Shown: piece by piece, positions 43,321 to 52,740 of the stretch
Position numbering within the stretch: position 1 is the stretch's first letter
Layout of the letters: every line of letters begins with the position of its first letter
Source of the DNA: Porphyra umbilicalis
Taxonomy: Eukaryota; Rhodophyta; Bangiophyceae; Bangiales; Bangiaceae
Reading direction: 5' to 3'
DNA length: 64,000 bases
Assembly (NCBI GenBank): GCA_002049455.2
Contig: KV918771.1
Span: 62,001-126,000, forward strand
The notes under the pieces: generated by a model
Seen by the model: the letters and a program-made list of their open reading frames with translations, nothing else
Database searches by the model: none
Told to the model about the DNA's origin: nothing
Made by a program: the position numbers and the translations under genes

Positions 43321-43347
43321 TTCGCAACCGACGTTGTTGGGTGTGCT
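43321..43347 (-). repeat. Right terminal inverted repeat
   Basis: Reverse complement of 33502-33528 with a single mismatch: CGACGTTGTTGGGTGTGCT forms the outer part, with TTCGCAAC just inside. Confidence 0.85.
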
Positions 43348-43449
43348 CTGAGAATGCATTGCTGGCACGGGGGCTACAAAGTGCGCAACAGTGCCATATC
43401 AGCGGATAGTGACTGTACTGTCAGATCAGACCCAGAAGACTGCTTTTAA

Positions 43450-43897
43450 CTAGGCGTGTCTGGGCGACACATCGATGCCGGGCACACCGGCCGCCTCTAT
43501 AGCCGCGAGCACGCTCGGGGGCACGTATAGCCAAGTTGTTGTGGCCGGGGGGGGGGGGGGTGCGAAAAAGGGTGCCGCCGCCGCCACCGCACGACGGCGA
43601 CCTGCCGGCGTCGCACGACGCCCATGGCAGAGGCCGTCACTTCGCCTCGAAGCGCACCTGCGCACCGCGAACGGGGCGCTTGACCCGGCGAACAGGCGGG
43701 CGGGTGGGCTGGACTGTTGCGCGACGGGTCGCCTCTAACCGCGCCGCACGAAAGCGTCAGAAACCACCGACAAGCCGCCGCAACAGAAGCCGGCGCGCAG
43801 GCACAACCAACCGCGGGTCATCGTGTGCGCGTCGAACCCCGGAAGTCGCTGCGCGCGGTTTTTGGGCGGAACTGGGGGCTGTGGCGGGTGCGGGAGG
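43450..43897 (+). repeat. Family A, copy A4, left part (interrupted by the gypsy element)
   Basis: Contains CGACACATCGATGCCGGGCA, GGGGCACGTATAG, a G run, and the GGCGGAACTGGGGGCTGTGG block. It stops at GCGGGAGG where the gypsy LTR starts and resumes at 60472. The intact equivalent is seen in inverted copy A6 (61715-62345), which shows the uninterrupted order of these blocks. Confidence 0.85.
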
Positions 43898-44626
43898 TGT
43901 GACGGTCCGTCACATGGCCCCCCACACTCCGGAAACCAGATTCCCCGGAAATATGCCCCACTAACGCATATTTGAATTTGTTTCGTTGCCGACCCACTTG
44001 TAATCATCTCGTGGCTCACCAACCACAACCGCAATCCCAATACTTCCCTGGGATTCGTAGCCCCCCAGAGCGGGCCCCTACTTAAGGGCCTAATTTTGTG
44101 TAAACCCAACTTGGATTATCGACTTATGTTGCTTTGCGCCCCTGACCCCGGGGCGCCGCGAGGGTGTCACGTAGCACCCTTCCCCCGCCTCTACTCAAGG
44201 CGGTATTCGAAGCTTCGGCCGTCCTCCGGGTTATGGGCCCAGTGGGCCCTGAGGAGAGGGCTTTTCGTTGGTCCTTTGAGGGTGTCTGATGGGGGTTTTC
44301 CGAGGGTCCTTTGAGGGAGTCTGGGGAGGGATTTCCGAGGGTCCTTTGAGGGTGTCTGAGGAGGGTTTTCCGAGGGTCCGAGGGGAACGAATGGGATAAG
44401 AGGGTGAGGCGTGAGTGTCGCCTCGAGGCCTTCGACGCGGGCAAGTAAACTTCCGGTCACACAACTCGTGTTTGTCGCTCGGGGCGCCTTCCCCCGGTCG
44501 ACGCCGTGCGTGTGTGCTCTTCGGGGTTTCCTTCCGGGGCGGGTATTCCCCGACAGGACTACCCGGCGACACGGTTTGGCTCGCCCTCCCCCCAACTGGG
44601 TGAGGTGGGCTGAGCGTGTAGTCACA
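43898..44626 (+). repeat. Gypsy 5' LTR
   Basis: 729 bp. It contains three to four copies of a roughly 36-bp tandem unit (CCGAGGGTCCTTTGAGGG(T/A)G core) at 44265-44385. A palindromic TGACGGTCCGTCA lies at its very start. Confidence 0.9.
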
Positions 44627-45273
44627 TTTGGTGGAGCAGCAGGGGAGGAAGGCAACTCAACCTTCCTCGGGGTGGTGGCGGTGCGCCAACCCGCCTCGGG
44701 GGGAACCCAGTTGGTCCTCCTCCCCTTGGTGCCTAGCGCTGCGGGCGGTGCCCCGCAACGCCAGGTTTGGCTGAGTCCGGCCGGGTCGATGGCCGATGGG
44801 GGGGGGGATGGAGACCCCCCTGGAGTCGAGGTGCCTGGTGCCGGGGCGGATGAAATTTCCCCGCCCGGAGGCGGATCGTCGGTTGACGATCTCCACACCA
44901 GTGCAGGCACCACGGATGCGGGTGCCCGCGGGGCGCGGTCTTTGTTCCAACTCTTGCCCCGGGCCTTGATCCGACTGGGACTCGCCCCCCGGCAGGCGCC
45001 CCCTCGGGAAGTACTCACCCCGAGGCGGTCCTGTCGGGTGCTGGCACTCATTTCGGGGTAGGACAGCTGCCCGACAATACCACGTGGGGCGGTGCGTCTG
45101 TGCCACCACCGGCACGGGAACCTGTGGGTGGGAGCTCTAGTCGTGCCCCCCTAGGTTCACGGAGTGCCAAGGGTGCCCCGGCGCTTGAGCACGGCGCCGG
45201 GACCCACGGTATCGGTCCTCCGGCCCTCGGGCCCGGTGGGAGATCCCCTCTCGGTGCTTGGGAGGGGGGGGAG

Positions 45274-47043
45274 ATGCCAGGATCGGCACGGGAGCCTGCA
45301 GGCGGGAGCTCTAGTCGTGCTCCCTCAGGCTCACGGGGCGCCAGGGATGGCCAGGGTCTCGAGTGGCGAGACGCCGTGGCCGAGGTCGTTCGGTCCGAAG
45401 TTACCCGATCGCTAGTAACGATATTGAGGGGCTCTACGCCCAGGCCCGCTGAGCGGCGGGGCCGAGCCCGACGCTCTGCTTGTCGGCGCCGACGCGACAA
45501 CTCGTCGTCGTCGTCGACCACTGACGTCTCCCGCTCGGGGGACGAGTCAGCTGTTGCGGCCCTACTTGGTGCGTTCCGCGCTACCCCCCCGCCGTCGACG
45601 GTGAGGGAGGGCATTCGGGGTATTGACCCGAGGGCCCAACCGACTCCTGACTCGGCGGAGGGTGAGCAAGGCGGGGGAGCGGCGCGAGGGTTACCCCGGG
45701 GTATTGACCCGGGGTTCCCGACGCAACTCTCCTCCGCGACCGATCCAGAGGCTGGGGGGTGGCCTACTCAAACCACCCCGACACCCCCAACTCGGATGGT
45801 GCCGCCCAAGATTGTGGTGAACCACCCGTACTACCGGGTGATGTTCGATTGTGAGACCTACGCGCTAGACAACAAGTCGGTTGCCTACGCGCGGCGCCAG
45901 GCCCGTTCTCTGGGCCGGCGCAAGAAAGAGGTCGCTCAGTCCTTCGGGGTGAACGACGAGTGGGATGGTTCCCCCCCGGCCAAGGTCTTCCAGTTCTTGC
46001 GCAAGTTTTCCAAGGCCTGTGACGACAACAACATCTCCGAAGGCGAAGCCTTCTACATCCTTCAAGACTTCACGAAGGAACCTCTCAAGTCAGAGGTGAT
46101 GATGGTTATGCCAATTCGCCGGGCGGGTATCCCCGGCGAGGTCACTTCATACTTGGAGCTCATTAACTGGATGATCCGGCGTCACGTCGAAGAGGCCTCG
46201 GGGGCTACTCTAGTCGAGACCCTGAACGTCGCGGTCCAACGGGACGACGAGGACGAGTTGTCCTTCGCCGAGCGCCTCCGCCGCCTCAACACCGAGTGCG
46301 GGTTCATGTACGGGGAGGGCGCCCTCAAGGGGCGCTTTGTGGAAGGTGTCCACCGCGCGGCGCGCGCCACTGTGCGCGAGCGCAACACCCCCGGCATGAC
46401 TATGGCGGAGCTGGCTCGCGTCGCCCAGACTAAGGGCGACGAACACCGCTGGCTACGACTTGAGCAGCACAAGGAGCGGACCAAGGAGCGAGAAGCGCTC
46501 GCGGAGGAGGCCCGTCTCCGGCGGCAAGCTCGTGCGGCCGCCCTTCCCCGGATCACTGGGGGGACGCGGGGTTACCAACCGCGGGACGCCCCTGTCCGGA
46601 CCGTCGGGGCCGTGGGTGCCCCCACTCCGGGCCCCCGGTACGATGGGTCCCGACCCAAGACCCCGGGCGGCTCGACTCCCGGTGGCAACGACAACCCGCG
46701 CTACCGCTCCCGACCGAGGGATGGGCCTTCCCGACCCAAATCCCGGTCGGAAGAGTACCCTTGCTGGCAGTGTGTCAAGGTGGGCCATTGGGCCGAGGTG
46801 TGCCCCGACTTGGACGCACGCCTACGTGACCGATTGGCCATAGCCAGTCGGTGGTCCCCTCTCGGGACATCCTCGGGCTCCCGCGATACCCCGCGAGCGG
46901 GCCGGCGAGTAGCCGTTGCCACTCCCCACGAGGACTCCAGCTCAAGCGGCGAGGAGTCGACGCCGCTTGAGAAGGGGGAACCGCAGACCGAGCCCGAGTG
47001 CGGACCCACCATCCCCTCTGAGTCCGAGGAGGGAAACGAGTAA
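45274..47043 (+). CDS. gag: Gypsy Gag polyprotein (start uncertain)
   Basis: This encodes the structural protein that packages element RNA. The core from about 45790 to 46560 is a Retrotrans_gag-type helical domain (KVFQFLRKFSKACDDNNISE; LRRLNTECGFMYGEGALKGR). It is followed by a charged coiled region and, near 46760, a single zinc knuckle CWQCVKVGHWAEVC (CX2CX4HX4C). The N-terminal part holds duplicated SSRAPxGSRxA segments. The frame is open upstream to about 44887 with no ATG, and 45274 is its first ATG. An ATG at 44789 in another phase (MADGGG) could be the true start if a base has been lost. The frame ends at TAA (47041-47043), 41 bp before the copia insertion. Discounting that insertion, pol continues in the same phase. 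Confidence 0.75.
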   Translation: MPGSAREPAGGSSSRAPSGSRGARDGQGLEWRDAVAEVVRSEVTRSLVTILRGSTPRPAERRGRARRSACRRRRDNSSSSSTTDVSRSGDESAVAALLGAFRATPPPSTVREGIRGIDPRAQPTPDSAEGEQGGGAARGLPRGIDPGFPTQLSSATDPEAGGWPTQTTPTPPTRMVPPKIVVNHPYYRVMFDCETYALDNKSVAYARRQARSLGRRKKEVAQSFGVNDEWDGSPPAKVFQFLRKFSKACDDNNISEGEAFYILQDFTKEPLKSEVMMVMPIRRAGIPGEVTSYLELINWMIRRHVEEASGATLVETLNVAVQRDDEDELSFAERLRRLNTECGFMYGEGALKGRFVEGVHRAARATVRERNTPGMTMAELARVAQTKGDEHRWLRLEQHKERTKEREALAEEARLRRQARAAALPRITGGTRGYQPRDAPVRTVGAVGAPTPGPRYDGSRPKTPGGSTPGGNDNPRYRSRPRDGPSRPKSRSEEYPCWQCVKVGHWAEVCPDLDARLRDRLAIASRWSPLGTSSGSRDTPRAGRRVAVATPHEDSSSSGEESTPLEKGEPQTEPECGPTIPSESEEGNE

Positions 47044-47083
47044 CCACCGGTGTTGGGGCCCTCCCCGCGGCAACCGGTGGACC

Positions 47084-47504
47084 TGTTGAGCTCTGCTCGG
47101 GAATTCCATGGGAGCTATACTTACACGCGGGCTCTTGGTGACTCAAGCTCGTGTACTTGTTGGAATTCCACTGTTGTATGACTTGTACTTGTTTGTTCTT
47201 GATTTGTGTATCTCTTGGTGAGCCCCCCCTTTCTTGTGGTGAGCTCGGGGAGATTGTGCGTGGCGTGGTGACTGGATTGTGCGGCGGTGGGCGGCTTAGC
47301 ACAGGGGAGGCGCATGCTCCGCTTTGGGAGGTGCGCCGCAGGCCCTGCACACGCGGAGAGTGGAAGTGCCTGGGGGAGCACTGAGAGAGGGTCGTCTCTG
47401 GGACTGGCAGAGGGGTCGCCTGGGGTATATCAGGCGGTCCTAGTGGGCCCAAAGCCGCCATCCAAGTAAACCAATGCATCCACCTATCTACCTCCCGCTC
47501 CACA
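47084..47504 (+). repeat. Copia 5' LTR
   Basis: 421 bp, TG...CA bounded, near-identical to 52320-52740. Confidence 0.95.
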
Positions 47505-47519
47505 GGTTATGGGCCCAGC
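47505..47519 (+). promoter_or_regulatory. Primer-binding site complementary to initiator tRNA-Met anticodon arm
   Basis: GGTTATGGGCCCAGC follows the LTR directly. It is complementary to the anticodon stem-loop of eukaryotic initiator tRNA-Met (which contains GGGCCCATAACC), not to the tRNA 3' end. Drosophila copia primes from such a half-tRNA. The first ATG of the long frame (47509) lies inside this site, so it is unlikely to be the translation start. Confidence 0.8.
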
Positions 47520-47661
47520 TGTCGCTGGTGGTCATCGTCGTCTTCCCTGCGGTCGCTGGTCGGACGACGTTGCTCGGGTTGTGGTGTGTTCCGGCGTCGC
47601 GCGGGCCGATACCGCCGTCGACGTCGTCAGTGCGGTGCTTAGTCGCGCCGCTGTCGTCAAC

Positions 47662-50600
47662 ATGTCGGACTACGGCCGCCTTAGCGGCCCACGGTTCGCG
47701 CAGCTGGACGACGATTACAAGGTGTGGGCGGCGTACCAGCGTGCGCAGCTCAAGAAAGAGAAGCTGTGGACGGCCGTCGTGACGGACCGCCCTGCTTCTG
47801 GTTCGGACGACAAGAAGTCCGACCCGGTGGTCGAAGCGTGGGACGCCATGAACGAGGCGGCGCTGGCGACCATCCAGATGTCGGTTAAGCCCGTGCATCT
47901 CAACACGGTCACGTCGGTTGACACGGCCAAGGAGGCGTGGGACGCGCTTAAGGTCATGTTCGAGGCACGTGACAATGCGCAGCTGCTGCGGCTCATGGAC
48001 GAGCTGAGCAGCCTGAAGAAGGGCGACGACGAAAACATCATCAAGTTTGCGTCGCGCGCCAAGATGATCCGGGACGAGCTTGCCATGCTCGGAAACCCGG
48101 TGGACGACAACACGCTCGCACTACGTGTCTTGTCGGGGCTTCCGTCAGAGTACGGGATGCTCAGGACGGTCTTGGAGAACAAGGACACCAAGCTCGTCAT
48201 GTCGGACGTGACGGCTAAGCTGCTGCAAGTGGAGCAGCGGAGCATTACCGTCGCCGCGTCGAAGCCTTCTGGCAGTGTCAAGTCACAAGCCTTTGCTGCA
48301 GCGGCGCACAAGAAGTCGTTTGACAAGAAGTCGGTCGTGTGCTTCTACTGCAACAAGAAAGGGCACATGCAGCGCGACTGCTACAAGAAGAAGGCGGACG
48401 AGGCCAAGGGCAAGGGCAAGCCCGGCGGTGGTAGTCGTGAAGGCGGCCACGGCGGCGGGCCCCACGCGGGTGCCGCTCTGGCCTACACTGCTTCCACCGG
48501 CAATGCCGGGAGCAGCAAGGCTCACGGGAGCACACGCGGGTTATCAACCTGGGTGCTTGACTCTGGCGCAACCAACCACATGGCCGCCGGGGATAAAGGC
48601 TTCACCGTCCGGACGGCGGGAAGCGGGGCCGAGGTCACCTTGGCCAACGGCGAAAAGGTGCCCATCAAGGGGCACGGCCACGTCTCAATGGACGTTGGCA
48701 AAGGAAACACCAAGACGCGCATGGTTCTTGGGGATGCTATGCTCGTTCCGGACCTGACTAGCAACCTGCTGTCGGTTCGAGCAGTCGACCGCAATCGAGG
48801 TGCGTTGGTGTTTGTCGACAATGCCTGCTACATTCTTAGCGACGGGGATGCTGTACGCTTGAGCGGGGTGCTCGACAAGGCGTCGGTGGTCGGCAAGGTG
48901 AACAACCTGGAGCAGTATGTGCTCAAGGTGACGCCGGTCCAGGCGTCGGCTAACGCGGCATCCACGCGCATAGCCGGGGAGGCGGAGCTGTGGCACCGTC
49001 GGTTCAACCACTTGGGGTTAGAGAACCTCAAGCGGGCGGCCACAATGGTCGACGGCATGCCGTCGTCAGTGGCAGACGCCAAGCGCGTCATTGGCACTGT
49101 GTGTGTGCCGTGTGTGGACGGCAAGATGGTTCAGGCGCCGAGCCCCCGCTCATCTACAGCGACGACCAAGTGCGAGCTGGTGCACACCGACATTGGTGGC
49201 CCACTCACGGAGTCGCTGGGTGGTTCCATCTACTTTATGACGGCGCTGGAGGACTCCACGGGGTTCATCACGGCAACGCCTATCAAGACGAAAGGGATGG
49301 CACCGCAGGTTCTCAAGACGCGTATCAAGCAGCTTGAGACGCTGACGGGAGTCAAGGTCAAGCGCGTCCGTCATGACGGTGCCAAGGAGTACGTCACCAA
49401 CGACCTCAAGGCGTGGTACGAGGACAAGGGCATCACGTCGGAGATGACGGCGCCGTACAAGTCACAGCAGAACGGCAAAGCGGAGCGGGTGAACCGCACG
49501 CTGATGGAGCGCGTGCGTGCTGCTCTGCTCGATGCCGGAGCGGAGGAAGAGCTGTGGGCTGAGGCGTTGGCCTCCGTCGTCCATTTGCTCAACCGGTCCC
49601 CCAAAGCGGGGCTGGACGTGACACCGCTGGAGGCTCTAACGGGTCGACGCCCCAACGTCGCGGGATTCCGCGTTTGGGGGAGTCGGGCGTGGGCGCTCAA
49701 GCCCAAGAAGCAGCAACGCAAGCTGGAGCCAAGGACCGACGTCGGCCGCTTTGTCGGCTACACGGTCGGTGGCAAGGCCTACCGCATCCTCGAAGACGAG
49801 ACGAACCAAGTCTTCGAGCGTCGAGACGTGCTGATGGAGGAGAATCCGGCTAAGGTCAAGGCGTCGGCAGTCGGGTCAAGCGCTGGTCCCCGACTGACGG
49901 CGGGAAATGACGGCGGCAAGGATGACGCCACGGAAGGGGCAATGGACATGCTCGACGCTGAACGCGGGCGAGAGGACGAGTATGCCCCCGACGACACCTC
50001 CGACAGCGATGACGAAGGCAGTGCTCCCTCCCTTTCTGAAGATAGCGAGGAGGAAGACGAGGACGGCCCCGACGGCTCGAGACCGGCGGTCGGTCAAGGA
50101 CCTGCTACCTGTGACAGCGCCCCACCTGGGCCTCGTCGCTCGAAACGAAAGCCAGCTCCCAAGGTAACATGGTGGGAGAAGGAACCCAAGGCGTACCTGG
50201 CAAGCGGTACCAAGTCCTCGGCTGAAGCGGGTTGCGACCTGCACAAGCCCCCTGTGAACGAGAAGGAGGCGCGTGCTCGTCCTGATTGGCCGCGGTGGAA
50301 GCAGGCCATCAAGGAAGAAGTGGCAGCACACAAGAAGCTTGGCACCTGGTCCAAGATTAAGGTGAACAACAAGAAGCAAAAGGCCATCAAGACGCGATTC
50401 GTGTTCGACATCAAGCACGACGCGGAGGGCAAGATGACGCGCTACAAGGCCCGACTCGGGGCCCAAGGCTTCAACCAAGTGCCGGGGCGGGACTTTCACG
50501 AGACGTGGGCGCCGGTGCCCAACGCGGCTACCACACGGGCCCTCTTTGCTGTGGCTGCAGCCTCGGGCTGGGAGGTTCACCATGTCGACGTCAAGACAGC

Positions 50601-51840
50601 CTTCCTCAACGCCAAGATGGACAAGGAGATGTACATCAAACTCCCCGACGGTATCGAGCCGGAGGGCGTGGAGGAGGTGTGTCGGCTTAACCTGGCGCTT
50701 TACGGGACAAAGCAGGCTGGGCGGCTGTGGGGCATCAAGCTCGACAAGGAGCTCAAGGAGATCGGTGCACTGCGATCCAAGGTAGACCCGTGCCTCTACG
50801 AGTGGCGCCACCCTGTGCACGGGCGCGTCTTCATCCTCGTGTACGTCGACGACCTTATCGTGGCGGGCGAGAAGCTGTCTGGAGTTGCTGCCGTCAAGCG
50901 CTCTGTGTCGGCAAAGTTCGAAGTACGTGACATGGGGGAGGTTACCGACTTCATTGGCATGAAGGTCATGCGTGACCGTGAGTCAAAGACGCTCACTCTG
51001 AGCAACCCGGGGCACACGGTGACGCTGCTGGAGGCGTTTGGAATGGAGACCTCCACCCCAAACAAGGCGCCAATGGTGTCAGGGGTCAAGCTAGCCAAGA
51101 CGGGCGAGGACCTGCTGCCGGCGGATAACCGTTACGCCGAGTTGGTCGGCTCCCTCCTCTACCTGTCCACCACGACAAGGCCGGACATCGCCTTTGCCGT
51201 GGGGGTGCTGTCGCGCTTCATGTCGTGCCCTGAGCAGGACCACATGCGCGCAGCAAAGGGGGTATTGCGCTACCTGCGCGGGACAACCCGCCTTGGAGTG
51301 GTCTACGGCGGCAGCGAGCCGCTGCAGGGATTTGTCGACGCCGACTGGGCGGGCGACGTTGACGGCCGTCGGTCGACGACAGGCTTCGTCTTCACCCTCA
51401 ATGGCGGGCCCATCGCGTGGGCAAGCAAGCGCCAGTCGACGGTGGCAACCTCGACGGCCGAAGCGGAGTACGTGGCCGCCGCGATGGCCACCAAGGAGGC
51501 GCTGTGGCTACGTAAGCTGCTGTCGGCTCTGGGCGTCGATGGCGGGGCCGTGCCGATGGGGGAAGACAATCAGGCTTGCCTCGCCTTGGTCAACAACCCC
51601 GAAGCCACCGGGCGTACCAAGCACGTGGATGTCGCGTACCACATGGTCCGTGACTACGTGGCGCGCGGGGAGGTGACGTTCTACTTCCTCCCTAGCGTGG
51701 ACATGCCGGCAGACGGGCTGACAAAGCCGCTGCCGGCCCCGGCGTTCGTCTTGTTTCGGCGCGTCATTGGCGTTGGCGCCGATCTTGGCAACGCGGGGCT
51801 GGGCGCTACGCCCGCCCCACCTCCTGCTTCCACATGCTGA
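47662..51840 (+). CDS. gag-pol: Copia Gag-Pol polyprotein
   Basis: This 1392-residue single ORF runs from the ATG of MSDYGRLSG; an ATG 51 codons upstream overlaps the primer site. In order it shows a UBN2-type Gag domain (about residues 20-200), a zinc knuckle CFYCNKKGHMQRDC (227-240), and an aspartic protease with VLDSGATNHM (D300). The integrase follows, with a GAG-pre-integrase zinc region (around 435-490) and catalytic D510, D572 and E608 (35 residues between the last two). Reverse transcriptase has the YVDDL motif at 1061-1065, and RNase H follows with ADWAGDVDGRRS. Integrase before reverse transcriptase is the defining copia order. Product ratios are not controlled by a frameshift or stop, since Gag and Pol share one frame. 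No defect was found, so the element may be mobile. Confidence 0.95.
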   Translation: MSDYGRLSGPRFAQLDDDYKVWAAYQRAQLKKEKLWTAVVTDRPASGSDDKKSDPVVEAWDAMNEAALATIQMSVKPVHLNTVTSVDTAKEAWDALKVMFEARDNAQLLRLMDELSSLKKGDDENIIKFASRAKMIRDELAMLGNPVDDNTLALRVLSGLPSEYGMLRTVLENKDTKLVMSDVTAKLLQVEQRSITVAASKPSGSVKSQAFAAAAHKKSFDKKSVVCFYCNKKGHMQRDCYKKKADEAKGKGKPGGGSREGGHGGGPHAGAALAYTASTGNAGSSKAHGSTRGLSTWVLDSGATNHMAAGDKGFTVRTAGSGAEVTLANGEKVPIKGHGHVSMDVGKGNTKTRMVLGDAMLVPDLTSNLLSVRAVDRNRGALVFVDNACYILSDGDAVRLSGVLDKASVVGKVNNLEQYVLKVTPVQASANAASTRIAGEAELWHRRFNHLGLENLKRAATMVDGMPSSVADAKRVIGTVCVPCVDGKMVQAPSPRSSTATTKCELVHTDIGGPLTESLGGSIYFMTALEDSTGFITATPIKTKGMAPQVLKTRIKQLETLTGVKVKRVRHDGAKEYVTNDLKAWYEDKGITSEMTAPYKSQQNGKAERVNRTLMERVRAALLDAGAEEELWAEALASVVHLLNRSPKAGLDVTPLEALTGRRPNVAGFRVWGSRAWALKPKKQQRKLEPRTDVGRFVGYTVGGKAYRILEDETNQVFERRDVLMEENPAKVKASAVGSSAGPRLTAGNDGGKDDATEGAMDMLDAERGREDEYAPDDTSDSDDEGSAPSLSEDSEEEDEDGPDGSRPAVGQGPATCDSAPPGPRRSKRKPAPKVTWWEKEPKAYLASGTKSSAEAGCDLHKPPVNEKEARARPDWPRWKQAIKEEVAAHKKLGTWSKIKVNNKKQKAIKTRFVFDIKHDAEGKMTRYKARLGAQGFNQVPGRDFHETWAPVPNAATTRALFAVAAASGWEVHHVDVKTAFLNAKMDKEMYIKLPDGIEPEGVEEVCRLNLALYGTKQAGRLWGIKLDKELKEIGALRSKVDPCLYEWRHPVHGRVFILVYVDDLIVAGEKLSGVAAVKRSVSAKFEVRDMGEVTDFIGMKVMRDRESKTLTLSNPGHTVTLLEAFGMETSTPNKAPMVSGVKLAKTGEDLLPADNRYAELVGSLLYLSTTTRPDIAFAVGVLSRFMSCPEQDHMRAAKGVLRYLRGTTRLGVVYGGSEPLQGFVDADWAGDVDGRRSTTGFVFTLNGGPIAWASKRQSTVATSTAEAEYVAAAMATKEALWLRKLLSALGVDGGAVPMGEDNQACLALVNNPEATGRTKHVDVAYHMVRDYVARGEVTFYFLPSVDMPADGLTKPLPAPAFVLFRRVIGVGADLGNAGLGATPAPPPASTC

Positions 51841-51924
51841 GCCCCTCCGTGGTCGGCGGAGGTCTTTGGCGGAGCGACCATGGTGACGGGCCGCGTGCCC
51901 TTTGCGTTTGGCATCGGATTTGCG

Positions 51925-52278
51925 GCGGTTTGGGCCGGTTGTGGTGCTCGGACGGCCGGCTGGGGTATGTCATGTTGCTGCCCGAGTCGGGGGCAGTCGA
52001 CTGAGCCCCTTTTGTGTTTTGCACTAACGGCGATTTTTTCTAGTGGACGGTATCGTTACCGTCCCGAAGAAAAATCGCGCGGATTGCTTGGGGCGGTTTG
52101 GGTCGGTTGTGGTGGCCGGACGGTCGGCTGGGGTATGTCATGTTGCTGTGCGAGTCGGCGGTGGTCGACTGAGCCCCTTTTGTGTTTTGCACTAACGGCG
52201 ATTTTTTCTTGTGGACGGTAACGATACCGTCCCGAAGAAAAATCGCGCAGAGTGCTTGGGACGGTATCGATACCGTCC
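51925..52278 (+). repeat. Two 168-bp tandem units with strong hairpins, 3' region of copia
   Basis: Units start at 51925 and 52093. Each contains TTTTGTGTTTTGCACTAACG and then a hairpin formed by GCGATTTTTTCT...GGACGGTA and TACCGTCC...AAGAAAAATCGC, with the centres at about 52055 and 52223. A third GGACGGTATCGATACCGTCC, a perfect 20-bp palindrome, lies at 52259-52278. The units sit between the stop codon and the 3' LTR. Confidence 0.85.
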
Positions 52279-52319
52279 GTTCCGGTGGATTTACATTAAC
52301 TCCAATGGAATTGGGGGAG

Positions 52320-52740
52320 TGTTGAGCTCTGCTCGGGAATTCCATGGGAGCTATACTTACACGCGGGCTCTTGGTGACTCAAGCTCGTGTACTTGTTGGA
52401 ATTCCATTGTTGTATGACTTGTACTTGTTTGTACTTGATTTGTGTATCTCTTGGTGAGCCCCCCCTTTCTTGTGGTGAGCTCGGGGAGATTATGCGTGGC
52501 GTGGTGACTGGATTGTGCGGCGGTGGGCGGCTTAGCACAGGGGAGGCGCATGCTCCGCTTTGGGAGGTGCGCCGCAGGCCCTGCACACGCGGAGAGTGGA
52601 AGTGCCTGGGGGAGCACTGAGAGAGGGTCGTCTCTGGGACTGGCAGAGGGGTCGCCTGGGGTATATCAGGCGGTCCTAGTGGGCCCAAAGCCGCCATCCA
52701 AGTAAACCAACGCATCCACCTGTCTACCTCCCGCTCCACA
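52320..52740 (+). repeat. Copia 3' LTR
   Basis: 421 bp, preceded by a GGGGGAG polypurine tract and followed by GACC, matching the 5' flank. Confidence 0.95.

Larger units (their letters stand above)
33502..43347. mobile_element. 9.85-kb PIF/Harbinger DNA transposon
   Basis: The left end starts AGCACACCCAACAACGTCGG and the right end is its reverse complement (CCGACGTTGTTGGGTGTGCT), an exact 20-bp terminal inverted repeat, extended with one mismatch through (C/T)TGCGAAC. Inside both ends lie repeated GCGAAC(C) motifs, and further in the DNA is packed with GCGGCCGC octamers. The element carries a SANT/trihelix-like ORF on the plus strand and a plant-type Harbinger transposase on the minus strand, convergent. 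No 3-bp target duplication is obvious outside the ends. Confidence 0.85.
47084..52740 (+). mobile_element. Ty1/copia LTR retrotransposon, apparently intact
   Basis: Two 421-bp LTRs (47084-47504 and 52320-52740) begin TGTTGAG and end CACA. I count about five differences, roughly 1.2 percent. A 4-bp repeat GACC borders both ends. The single ORF is unbroken and retains all catalytic motifs, a primer-binding site abuts the 5' LTR and a GGGGGAG purine tract abuts the 3' LTR. The element lies within the gypsy element between gag and pol, so it is the younger of the two. It resembles copia lineages reported from red algae, but placement needs a phylogeny. Confidence 0.93.

Noticed and set aside
44411..45061. 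216-codon frame spanning the gypsy 5' LTR end and leader
   Set aside because: It starts inside the LTR, and its LTR part recurs at the 3' LTR as an untranslated repeat. Only the part from 44789 might be an alternative gag start, which is noted under gag.
47509..47661. Upstream ATG extension of the copia polyprotein
   Set aside because: The ATG lies inside the primer-binding site and the 51 extra residues are unlike Gag; the next ATG opens a typical copia Gag.
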